Below are positions 24,684 through 32,120 of a stretch of DNA of 35,797 nt, piece by piece. The translations under genes were made by a program, and so were the position numbers. Positions within the stretch are counted from its first letter, which is position 1; each line of letters starts with the position of its first letter. A model generated the notes under the pieces. It was given only the letters and a program-made list of their open reading frames with translations. It was not told the DNA's origin and made no database searches. The stretch lies in assembly GCA_047624165.1 (NCBI GenBank), contig JBLHPD010000022.1:1-35797 (forward strand), in the 5' to 3' direction. The DNA is from Clostridium_AD sp047624165 (GTDB taxonomy: Bacteria; Bacillota; Clostridia; Clostridiales; Clostridiaceae).

Positions 24684-25994
24684 CTACTTAGGAATGTTAC
24701 TATTACATTGTATTTTAGGTAATATACGATAAACTTCCAATAAAATAATATTTATAGTAAGCCATACTCCACCAAAAATATATCCTGCATAAACATCACT
24801 TGGGTACTGCGTTTGAAAGAATATCGGATTTAAACCTACAATTATGCAAATAAAAAAGGTCAAAATTAAAAACGTAGTTTTAACCCAAGTTTTTTTCACA
24901 TGTTTTACTATTTGAAAAGCTAAAAAACCGTATGCAACAATTACCATTAAAGCTTGATTGCTTGGAAAAGTATATACATTATTCCCTATTAGGTTTACTG
25001 ATGAAGGTCCTAAATGCCTAAAAATATGCCTTAATGTATATTGTAAAATTTCTCCTCCGAAAATTACAATATACAGAAACTGCATTTCAAGAAGTCGATT
25101 TATATTCCTTCTTATAATCCATATAGACGTGAGGATAGTTAATAATACTAACGCCTTAATTGAAGTGATTAATTCAAACAAACCAATAAACTGTGACCAT
25201 TTCGAAGTAAAAATTGCTTTTACTAAATAAGATACAACAATATCAAATTGCTCAAATTCATGTGCTAAATAATCTTGTACTACACCAATTACGAGAAGAT
25301 CAAATCCAAGAAAAGCAATTGCTACTACAGCTATAGCAACTTTCATTTTTCCCATAGAATGAAATATATTTATAGATCTATTTAGCATTTTATAAGTAAT
25401 TGCTATAATTCGTGTCTTATGATATCTATAGGCATAAATAGTAATCAAAATTAAAGATATAATTAGACTGCCTATAATCAAATATTTAGATATATAACTA
25501 TGAAATTTATCCCAGTTTGGGCCAAGAACTTTACCTAATGAAATAAAAGTAGCAGTCCATATAAAAGCTCCAAAATAGGCATTTATTGCAAACCTCTTAT
25601 AAGGTATTTCCGTTATGCCTGAAAAATACCCAGTAATATGCCTAACTCCTGGAATGAAACATGCTAAAATCAATAATTTATTGCCAGATGATTTAAACCA
25701 TTTTGATGTTTTCTCCATTTTATTAGGTCCAAGATGAATATATGAACCATATTTTTCAAAAAATCTTGTACCTAATCTAGAACCTATAAAATATGATATT
25801 GTGATGCCTAATATTACTCCAGCGCTAGCAACTAGTATACTTATAATCCAGTTCATTTTAGATTGATAAACAAGAAACCCACAATATGTCATCATTAGCT
25901 CGCCAGGAAGAGGGAATGCAATTAACTCAAGCACTAGAGCACTAAATAAAATTATATATCCATAATGATTAATTAATCCTATTACAGAATTCAA
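24684..25994 (-). CDS. DedA-PAP2 fusion protein with degenerate PAP2 domain
   Basis: About 436 residues in two domains. Residues 1-200 are DedA-like (LELIAFPLPGELMM; CFIPGVRHITGYFSG) and about 210-430 are PAP2-like. All three PAP2 motifs are degenerate: KxxxxxxRP is RHIFRHLGP, PSGH is PSNQ, and SRxxxxxHYPTD is NPIFFQTQYPSD. Both catalytic His are therefore Gln and only the Asp survives, so phosphatase activity is unlikely. In the DedA part the first Arg of GRFIPxxR reads Cys. Start is uncertain: TTG at 25994 has AGGAAGTGA upstream and fits the family length; GTG at 26024 is in frame but has a weaker site. It lies in the uppP-PAP2 cluster. Confidence 0.85.
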   Translation of the reverse strand: MNSVIGLINHYGYIILFSALVLELIAFPLPGELMMTYCGFLVYQSKMNWIISILVASAGVILGITISYFIGSRLGTRFFEKYGSYIHLGPNKMEKTSKWFKSSGNKLLILACFIPGVRHITGYFSGITEIPYKRFAINAYFGAFIWTATFISLGKVLGPNWDKFHSYISKYLIIGSLIISLILITIYAYRYHKTRIIAITYKMLNRSINIFHSMGKMKVAIAVVAIAFLGFDLLVIGVVQDYLAHEFEQFDIVVSYLVKAIFTSKWSQFIGLFELITSIKALVLLTILTSIWIIRRNINRLLEMQFLYIVIFGGEILQYTLRHIFRHLGPSSVNLIGNNVYTFPSNQALMVIVAYGFLAFQIVKHVKKTWVKTTFLILTFFICIIVGLNPIFFQTQYPSDVYAGYIFGGVWLTINIILLEVYRILPKIQCNSNIPK

Positions 25995-26059
25995 AACATC
26001 ACTTCCTATCTTTACTATTTCCACACATATTCTTTCTTATTTTTACAATGAATGTTCTA

Positions 26060-26617
26060 TTATATTCTAACCTTACTATTGTGGTTTGTTTTATCAAACA
26101 CGTAAATTATTATTCCACTGCACATAAGCCCTAAAACTATACCTGCCAAAATATCTGTAGGATAATGTACATATAAATATAATCTTGAAAAACCTATCAA
26201 AGAAGCTAAACCTAAAAATTCAAACGCATAATGTTTAAAATATCTTACTAATACTCCCGCCACTGCAAATGATGAAGTAGTATGACCTGACGGGAATGAA
26301 TATGATAAAGGCTTTGAAATTAAAAGGTTCCATGCGGGTATATTTTCTGATGGTCTTATACGCTTAACTACATTTTTTAATATTTCTTCTCCCAAAATTG
26401 TACTTAGTATTAAAGCTCCTAAAGCCATAAATCCTATTTTTCTATATTTTTTATTTATCATAAGTATTACTATTATAATAATCCATATGATTCCTCCATT
26501 ACCTAAGTATGTTGATATAACCATGCTTTTATCCATAATTATTCCATGCATATTATCTTTTATATACAATAATATTGAGTTATCAAATCTCTGTACTAAT
26601 GATATCATTTTTATCAT
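26060..26617 (-). CDS. PAP2 family phosphatase (undecaprenyl-PP phosphatase-like)
   Basis: The 185-residue membrane protein is a type-2 phosphatidic acid phosphatase with all catalytic motifs intact: KNVVKRIRP (KxxxxxxRP) near 88, PSGHTTSS near 115 and SRLYLYVHYPTD near 148. Small proteins of this type include BcrC, which dephosphorylates undecaprenyl pyrophosphate outside the membrane; that substrate is inferred from uppP next door. Two ATGs (26617 and 26608) share the AAGGGG site. The ribosome binding site and upstream 50 bases derive from the 3' end of a decayed dedA gene. It lies between uppP (80 bases upstream) and the DedA-PAP2 fusion. Confidence 0.9.
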   Translation of the reverse strand: MIKMISLVQRFDNSILLYIKDNMHGIIMDKSMVISTYLGNGGIIWIIIIVILMINKKYRKIGFMALGALILSTILGEEILKNVVKRIRPSENIPAWNLLISKPLSYSFPSGHTTSSFAVAGVLVRYFKHYAFEFLGLASLIGFSRLYLYVHYPTDILAGIVLGLMCSGIIIYVFDKTNHNSKVRI

Positions 26618-26665
26618 TCCCCTTTTTCCTCTTTTCTTTACAAGCGGTACTAATGCATTACAATA
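26618..26665 (-). pseudogene. Remnant of a dedA 3' end
   Basis: Reading the - strand in the dedA register gives ALVPLVKKRGKRG, matching SLLPVV...KEKRKKGK at the end of the intact dedA gene near 21450-21395. It now supplies the ribosome binding site of the PAP2 gene. Together with 27552-27645 it shows that a second dedA copy once ran through this locus. Confidence 0.7.
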
Positions 26666-26697
26666 TTTGTATGAATTTATGATAAAGTTATTAATAT

Positions 26698-27531
26698 TTA
26701 TAATGAAATAGTCCCAAATTTAATTAATAATAGCAATGCTGCACCAATGATTATTCTATAAATAGCGAAAACCTTCATTGGTTTTTTCTTTAAATAAGAA
26801 ACAAATTTTTCAACCACTACTAATGCAACTAAAAATGCAGTTACAAAACCAATAACCAAAGTAATAATCTCCCCACTACTAAAATTCATTCCACTTTTAA
26901 ATAGTGTTAATGCTGTAGCCCCAGCCATAGTTGGTATAGCAAGGAAGAATGAAAACTCAGTTGCAGCAACAGTAGAAACGCCACAAATCCACCCTCCCAT
27001 TATAGTAGATGCCGACCTAGACATACCTGGCCATAGTGCAAAGCATTGAAAACATCCTATTTTAAATGCCTGTTTAATACTTATTTGCTCAAGCTCTATA
27101 CTTTTTGTTGTATATTTATTTCTAAATTTACCTTCTATTATAATCATTAGAATTCCACCAACTACTAAAGCCAAAGCTACAGTTCCAGGATTAAAAAGAT
27201 ATTCATCTATCTTATCATTAAAAAGAAATCCTAAGACTGCAGCCGGTATAAATGCGACTATAATATTAGTCCAAAATTTAATACCTGATGGCTTTGCCTG
27301 AAAAAACTCCACAACAGAGTTCCATATTTTATCAAAGTATAAAACTATAATTGCAAGAATAGCTCCTAATTGAATGACTACCTCAAAACTATTTGCAAAT
27401 GCCCCTTTAAAATTTATAACATTTCCCACAATTATCATATGTCCTGTAGATGATATAGGAATAAATTCTGTTATCCCTTCTACAATAGCTATTATTATAG
27501 CTTTTAAAACTAATATAATGTTCAAATCCAT
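26698..27531 (-). CDS. uppP: Undecaprenyl-diphosphatase UppP (BacA)
   Basis: UppP dephosphorylates undecaprenyl pyrophosphate to the monophosphate lipid carrier on the outer face of the membrane and gives bacitracin resistance when abundant. The 277-residue protein has both signature regions: EGITEFIPISSTGH at about 18-31 and PGMSRSAS near 165, with eight or so membrane segments. The ATG at 27531 is chosen because CGAGGAGTG precedes it and the family signature then begins at the usual distance. The open frame extends to 27627, but the extra codons fall in dedA remnant sequence read out of frame. It is the first gene of the cluster and is driven by a dedA-like promoter. Confidence 0.93.
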   Translation of the reverse strand: MDLNIILVLKAIIIAIVEGITEFIPISSTGHMIIVGNVINFKGAFANSFEVVIQLGAILAIIVLYFDKIWNSVVEFFQAKPSGIKFWTNIIVAFIPAAVLGFLFNDKIDEYLFNPGTVALALVVGGILMIIIEGKFRNKYTTKSIELEQISIKQAFKIGCFQCFALWPGMSRSASTIMGGWICGVSTVAATEFSFFLAIPTMAGATALTLFKSGMNFSSGEIITLVIGFVTAFLVALVVVEKFVSYLKKKPMKVFAIYRIIIGAALLLLIKFGTISL

Positions 27532-27551
27532 GTAATATACACTCCTCGTAT

Positions 27552-27645
27552 AATAATTATTATTGCCATTAGTACATAAGAAAAATGATTTTTTATAAAT
27601 AGTAATTGCCAAAGAAGTAAGCACCACCTAATAATAAACTTTCTC
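27552..27645 (-). pseudogene. Internal fragment of a second dedA gene
   Basis: The - strand reads SLLLGGAYFFGN and then, after a one-base deletion, FIKNHFSYVLMAIII. The intact DedA reads SLFLGGGYFFGN and FIKNHFSYMLIAIII (its codons about 166-194). A run of 24 bases at 27576-27599 is identical to 21476-21499. Codons 1 to about 163 are missing. The fragment ends a few bases before the uppP ribosome binding site and forms most of the uppP leader. Confidence 0.85.
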
Positions 27646-27654
27646 CTGCTTTAC

Positions 27655-27709
27655 ATTATATATTGGTAAGATTAAAATCACATTAAAAATGTCTTATTTT
27701 TAGATTAAG
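27655..27709 (-). promoter_or_regulatory. uppP cluster promoter with 11-bp-spaced repeat array
   Basis: Hexamers begin 11 bases apart on the - strand: CTTAAT (27709), AATAAG (27698), TTTAAT (27687) and TTTAAT (27676), then TATAAT at 27660-27655. Spacing from the last hexamer to TATAAT is the same as at the dedA promoter. Sequence similarity between the two promoters extends over about 65 bases, so they are descendants of one promoter. Confidence 0.75.
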
Positions 27710-27716
27710 TATCAAA

Positions 27717-27773
27717 AAACACCTAACTAACAGATACATCTAAAATCTAGATGTATCTGTTAGTTAGGTGTTT
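27717..27773 (-). terminator. Long terminator at the end of the two-component operon
   Basis: Perfect 26-base arms (27717-27742 and 27748-27773) with a 5-base loop, followed on the - strand by a run of six T. The stop codon of the histidine kinase gene lies inside the first transcribed arm, so the last codons are part of the hairpin. It lies just upstream of the uppP promoter and should insulate the two units. Confidence 0.9.
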
Positions 27774-29152
27774 AATATAACAGTTATTTTTGTTCCCTTG
27801 CTTTCTGTGCTTTCTACAATTATACTTCCCTTATGTACATCTACAATCAATTTTGCAATAGATAATCCAAGCCCCATACCACCTTTTTCTTTAGATCTAG
27901 ATTTATCTACAATATAAAATCTTTGAAATATATTTTGGATATCATCTTTTGGTATTCCCATGCCACTATCACTAACAGTAATTTTCACTGTTTTATTTTG
28001 AATTTCTGAACTTATATCAATTTTTCCTTGTTCTGGTGTAAATTTAATACTATTATCAATAAATATTCTGAGCATCTGCTTCATCATTTTATAATCTGCA
28101 AATATCCTTACTGTATCGTTTTTATCACTAGATACTATATGGATATGATCTATAAGCTTACTTTCTCTCACCACTTCGTTAATAAGCTCATTAAGCCAAA
28201 ATTCTTTTTTATCTATTGTTTGATTTTTGCTATCACCTTTCGCAAGAAACAATAGCTTTTCAACTAAATTTGCCATATTATTAGTTTCTAGCTTAATAGC
28301 ATGAATAGACTTTTCTAGGGCCTCTCTATCATCTTTTCCCCATCTATCAATTAGGTTTGCATACCCTTGAATTACTGCAATAGGAGTTTTAAGCTCATGA
28401 GAAGCATCGGATACAAACTGAATTTGCCTATCAAAAGCTCCTTGAAGCCTATCTATCATTTTATTTAAAGTATTACCGAGCCTTTTAAGTTCATCATCAG
28501 GACCAGTAACCGCAATTCTTTCCTTTAAATTATTAATACTGATATTGTCAGCAGCTTTAGTTATATAATCAATGGGTCTCAGCATTTTTTTGCTTATACT
28601 ATATCCTAATATAATTGAAGCAATAATACCTATAAAATCAGCTATTGCCATAAAAGCAAATAGAATTTTCATAAAGTCATATTCATTATCCATATCCTTC
28701 ACTATTTGAATATATAACCAGCCATATTCTTTAGTTTCAATTCTTAAATTTTTATATACTAAACGTTTATCTTCCTCTTTAAAATCAATTATCTTATCAA
28801 AAGGCTCTTCAACTTTAATATCATAATTAAATTCATCAGATATATTTAGTACCTTTCCATCTCCTTGAAGTATTCTTATGGATACGTTTTGCTTTGAGGT
28901 CACATCTGAAATTATTTCTTTGCCTAAAGAGGAAATATTTTTATTTAGAACCGAAGCCTTATTTAACACTCTTATTTTAACATCTTCTATTTGTTTATTT
29001 GCCTGACTATATAAATAATATTTTATTCCGTACAAAATAGACGCATTTAAAATGAGTAAAACTAATGCAAACATTACAGCATAAACTATAGTTAACTTTT
29101 GAGATATTTTTGCACTTTTAATAATCTTTAAATTCATAATCTTAAATTTCAT
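27764..29152 (-). CDS. Sensor histidine kinase
   Basis: The 462-residue kinase has a membrane segment at about 20-43, an extracytoplasmic domain of about 115 residues, a second membrane segment at about 160-185, a HAMP linker, and the catalytic core. The phospho-accepting His is in SHELKTP (His252). The N box is DNSIKFTP, G1 is DSGMGI, and G2 is GMGLGLSIAK. Its stimulus is unknown; the position next to lipid-carrier genes suggests envelope stress. The start lies 2 bases after the response regulator stop, with AAAGGTG inside that gene, so translation is coupled. Confidence 0.92.
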   Translation of the reverse strand: MKFKIMNLKIIKSAKISQKLTIVYAVMFALVLLILNASILYGIKYYLYSQANKQIEDVKIRVLNKASVLNKNISSLGKEIISDVTSKQNVSIRILQGDGKVLNISDEFNYDIKVEEPFDKIIDFKEEDKRLVYKNLRIETKEYGWLYIQIVKDMDNEYDFMKILFAFMAIADFIGIIASIILGYSISKKMLRPIDYITKAADNISINNLKERIAVTGPDDELKRLGNTLNKMIDRLQGAFDRQIQFVSDASHELKTPIAVIQGYANLIDRWGKDDREALEKSIHAIKLETNNMANLVEKLLFLAKGDSKNQTIDKKEFWLNELINEVVRESKLIDHIHIVSSDKNDTVRIFADYKMMKQMLRIFIDNSIKFTPEQGKIDISSEIQNKTVKITVSDSGMGIPKDDIQNIFQRFYIVDKSRSKEKGGMGLGLSIAKLIVDVHKGSIIVESTESKGTKITVILNT

Positions 29153-29154
29153 AA

Positions 29155-29835
29155 TTAATCACCTTTAACAACATATCCTACACCTCTTATAGTAGTTATA
29201 AATTTATCCTCAAATCCATCATCAATTTTATTTCGCAAATATTTTATAAACACATCTACTACATTAGTATCCCCTATATAGTCATAACCCCATATATTTT
29301 CAATTAATTGAGCCCTTGTAAGAACAACATTCTTGTTTATTAACAACATTTCTAAAAGGTCATACTCCTTTTTAGTAAGTTCAATTTCCATGCCACTCCT
29401 CTTAACATTATGGGCTTTATTATCCATGACAATATCTTTCACTATTATTTGGTCAGTCTTATTTACTATAAATTCATTTCTTTGATACACCCTAATTCTT
29501 GCTAAAAGTTCTTCTATTGCAAATGGTTTTGTGAGATAATCATTTGCACCTACATCCAATCCTAAAACCTTATCTGCTATCTCACTTTTTGCCGTAAGCA
29601 TAATAATAGGTACTTGCGATGACAGTCTTATTCTTCTGCAAACCTCAATTCCATTAAGTCCAGGTATCATAACATCAAGAAGTACTAAATCATACTCATT
29701 TTTCTCTGATATTTTTAGTCCTTCTAGTCCATTGTATGCCACATCAACTTTATATCCTTCATGACTTAATTCCATTTCAACAAACATTGACATTAGCTTA
29801 TCATCTTCCACTAAAAGAATTTTAAAATTCTTCAA
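29155..29835 (-). CDS. OmpR/PhoB family response regulator
   Basis: About 227 residues. The receiver domain has the acidic pocket VEDD, phospho-acceptor Asp in LLDVMIPG (about residue 54), and the conserved Lys in LTKPF. The C-terminal winged helix shows ELTKKEYDLLEMLL and VDVFIKYLRNKID, ending TTIRGVGYVV. A TTG at 29835 is the likely start because GAAGGTG precedes it and the protein then begins MKNFKILLVEDD as in relatives. An in-frame ATG at 29862 lacks a ribosome binding site and lies near or upstream of the predicted transcription start. Members bind tandem repeats with 11-bp spacing, as seen before dedA and uppP. Confidence 0.92.
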   Translation of the reverse strand: MKNFKILLVEDDKLMSMFVEMELSHEGYKVDVAYNGLEGLKISEKNEYDLVLLDVMIPGLNGIEVCRRIRLSSQVPIIMLTAKSEIADKVLGLDVGANDYLTKPFAIEELLARIRVYQRNEFIVNKTDQIIVKDIVMDNKAHNVKRSGMEIELTKKEYDLLEMLLINKNVVLTRAQLIENIWGYDYIGDTNVVDVFIKYLRNKIDDGFEDKFITTIRGVGYVVKGD

Positions 29836-29859
29836 AATAACACCTTCTTTATTGTAGTG

Positions 29860-29894
29860 CATACAATCTTATCATTGTATGTAATTAAAATCAA
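29860..29894 (-). promoter_or_regulatory. Promoter of the two-component operon with palindrome
   Basis: On the - strand TTGATT (29894-29889) and TAAGAT (29871-29866) are 17 bases apart. A perfect inverted repeat, CATACAAT-N6-ATTGTATG at 29860-29881, covers the -10. It could be an operator for a separate repressor, since it is not the 11-bp tandem array seen at dedA and uppP. Confidence 0.5.
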
Positions 29895-29922
29895 CAGTAT
29901 ATTTCAACCAAATATTTCATTC

Positions 29923-31917
29923 CTAAGGCAAAAAATCCAACCTTTTCTTTCGTTTATAAAGTTGCTTGTCCGCGTATTGAATCAACTCCTCGAAGGTAAG
30001 CCTCATTTCAGGAGAATAAACCGAAAATCCTAAACTAATAGCTAACTTATATGGTTTTCTTGCTATGGAATTATATCTATCAAAATTTGAATTAATAAGT
30101 TCACTAATTTCATTGATTTCATTTCCAGTGGACTTATTTGCGGCAATTATGATAAATTCATCTCCTCCAATACGTGCTACTATATCATCCATTCCGCAGG
30201 ATTCCTTAATTAAGAGTGCTGCGGTTAAAATAGCTTCGTCCCCTTCTCTGTGACCATAAGTATCATTAATTTTCTTTAAACCATCTATATCTCCAAAACA
30301 CATAATAGCTTTACCCCCAGTTATAGCAGCTGACTTATACAGGTTACCCCCGTGCATGTAAAATCCTCTCCTATTGAAGATACCAGTTAACTCATCAATC
30401 ACATAACTGTTTTTCAATTCCCCATTACGCTTTTCAAGCTCAATAACTGCCAAGTTTAACTGTTCCTCTGCTTTTATTCGTTCATTGAACAACATTTGAA
30501 TTTTCAAGGTATTACTAATCTGCTCTCTAAAGGTTTCATAAACAAATTCATCGATTGCATTCATATCAAATGCGATATATCCAAAATAATCTTCACCGGT
30601 AACTAAAGGATATAAAATTAGGTCATTTCTTTTTTCTCCATAAATAAACTGCTTTGGTAAAATATCTACTGTATCTATATACTGCATCTCTGATAACTTT
30701 CCATCATTATATCCTAAAATTAGTTTAGCTTTAGATGGTAATGTAAAATTCATTTCTCGTGAGCTATTTACTGGAGTATCATACACACATAAATAACATT
30801 GTTTCATTTCATACCAAGGCATTGCATCTCGAATAACCTTTGTTAATTCTTCGAGATTAGGTACAGAATTAAATCCTCTCATTATATCCCTTGTCCCTAT
30901 ATACATTCTTTTAAAATTAAAGTGTTGTATGGCCTCTCTTTTAAGATGTTTTTTAAGTTCGGCGCACTCGCTTTCATATAGAGTATCTCTACTCAAACCC
31001 TCTTTTATTATTAACGGTATTTTACTTTTTAAAATACTGTAACACCCACAAGACTCTCGCACTATTAGCTTGCCCTTTAAATAAGTACATTGTGGTACAT
31101 GTTGCCCAGCTGAAATTAAGTCTATAAATTCAGCAGCCTTTGAAGCCATTTCAAAAATAGGTTGTTCAATAGTAGTAAAAGCTGGAGATAGTGCCCTTAC
31201 TTCGTAAACATTATCAAAACCAGTTAAAGCTATATCTTTTCCTACTTCAATCCCCATCTGCTTCAAACGATAAAACACCTCAATTGCCATTTCATCGTTT
31301 GCAACCACAATAACTTCTGGTTTTTTATTCCTTTTAACCATAAGTTCATCTATAGCTTTAGCTGCTGACAATTCATGAAAATCACCTTCAACAATTAATT
31401 CCTCGTCGTATGGTATATTATGTTCTTTTAATGCATCTGCATATCCTTCAAATCTCATAATTGCCTCAGGGTTAAAATGCGTCCCAGTTATAAATGCTAT
31501 TTCAGAATAATTATGCTGCTCAATTAAGTGGTTTACCATAAAATGCATACACTCTCTATTATCAAAAACTATACTAGGAATATCTTTAATATCTATTCCA
31601 ATACTAACCATAGGTATATCTCTATAACGTTCTAGAAATGCAACGAATTTATCTAAGCCAATATAATTCATAAGTAACCCTGAGCATATAATTAATCCAT
31701 CCAATTTATCTGTGTTAACTAAATCAAAAATAACATTCTGCTTTGCCTCATCCCTAATTGTAGACTCAAGTGCTCCTCCAGCAAAAAAAAGTGTATCAAA
31801 ATTTCTTTCAAAGGCGACTTTTCTTATTCCTTTACAAACAGGCGATTGATAGAAACCATCAAAAGAATTTATTAAAACACCTATAGTTTTTTTTCTATTT
31901 GGGAATAACTTACTCAT
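29923..31917 (-). CDS. LacI-like sensor domain fused to a GGDEF diguanylate cyclase
   Basis: The 664-residue protein begins with a periplasmic-binding-protein-like domain of the LacI/GalR type (about 8-300; IGVLINSFDGFYQSPVCKGI, VANDEMAIEVFYRLKQMG, IALTGFDN) but lacks both the LacI DNA-binding helices and a signal peptide, so it should sense a ligand in the cytoplasm. A middle region (about 330-490) resembles a GAF-like domain, then a short coiled coil leads to a GGDEF domain (about 510-660) with DIDGLKKINDTYGH and an intact ARIGGDEF motif. It should make cyclic di-GMP. The inhibitory RxxD site is absent (GMDD instead). No ribosome binding site was examined closely. It is divergent from the tetR gene. 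Confidence 0.88.
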   Translation of the reverse strand: MSKLFPNRKKTIGVLINSFDGFYQSPVCKGIRKVAFERNFDTLFFAGGALESTIRDEAKQNVIFDLVNTDKLDGLIICSGLLMNYIGLDKFVAFLERYRDIPMVSIGIDIKDIPSIVFDNRECMHFMVNHLIEQHNYSEIAFITGTHFNPEAIMRFEGYADALKEHNIPYDEELIVEGDFHELSAAKAIDELMVKRNKKPEVIVVANDEMAIEVFYRLKQMGIEVGKDIALTGFDNVYEVRALSPAFTTIEQPIFEMASKAAEFIDLISAGQHVPQCTYLKGKLIVRESCGCYSILKSKIPLIIKEGLSRDTLYESECAELKKHLKREAIQHFNFKRMYIGTRDIMRGFNSVPNLEELTKVIRDAMPWYEMKQCYLCVYDTPVNSSREMNFTLPSKAKLILGYNDGKLSEMQYIDTVDILPKQFIYGEKRNDLILYPLVTGEDYFGYIAFDMNAIDEFVYETFREQISNTLKIQMLFNERIKAEEQLNLAVIELEKRNGELKNSYVIDELTGIFNRRGFYMHGGNLYKSAAITGGKAIMCFGDIDGLKKINDTYGHREGDEAILTAALLIKESCGMDDIVARIGGDEFIIIAANKSTGNEINEISELINSNFDRYNSIARKPYKLAISLGFSVYSPEMRLTFEELIQYADKQLYKRKKRLDFLP

Positions 31918-31964
31918 TACTTAAAAGCCCCCATTTCCTTGTTAATAACTTGATAATTGTATTA

Positions 31965-31994
31965 ATATTACCATAAATTATTACTATATGGCAA
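31965..31994 (-). promoter_or_regulatory. Putative promoter of the GGDEF gene
   Basis: On the - strand TTGCCA (31994-31989) and TAATAT (31970-31965) are 18 bases apart. A perfect 9-base inverted repeat, ATTTCCTTG at 31933-31941 and CAAGGAAAT at 31992-32000, flanks it and might bind a regulator. Confidence 0.45.
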
Positions 31995-32040
31995 GGAAAT
32001 ATATTTTATACAATAGCTGAATTGTGTATGAGTCTATTTA

Positions 32041-32107
32041 TTGACAAAAACATATAACTATCATATAATTTAATTAAATGAATAAATGATTAAGTTATTC
32101 ATTTAAT
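32041..32107 (+). promoter_or_regulatory. tetR promoter and palindromic operator
   Basis: TTGACA at 32041-32046 and TATAAT at 32064-32069 match the sigma-A consensus fully with a 17-base spacer. Directly downstream, perfect 13-base arms ATTAAATGAATAA (32073-32085) and TTATTCATTTAAT (32095-32107) surround 9 bases. The position over the transcription start fits autorepression by the TetR protein. Confidence 0.85.
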
Positions 32108-32120
32108 GGGAGATGTGCGA

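Noticed and set aside
27532..27627. N-terminal extension of uppP to an upstream start codon
   Set aside because: The extra codons read dedA remnant sequence out of frame, there is no ribosome binding site, and CGAGGAGTG serves the ATG at 27531.
26536..27720. Insertion sequence as the cause of the repeated segments
   Set aside because: The repeats are pieces of dedA, the PAP2 gene and their promoter in collinear order. No transposase, terminal inverted repeats or target duplications were found.
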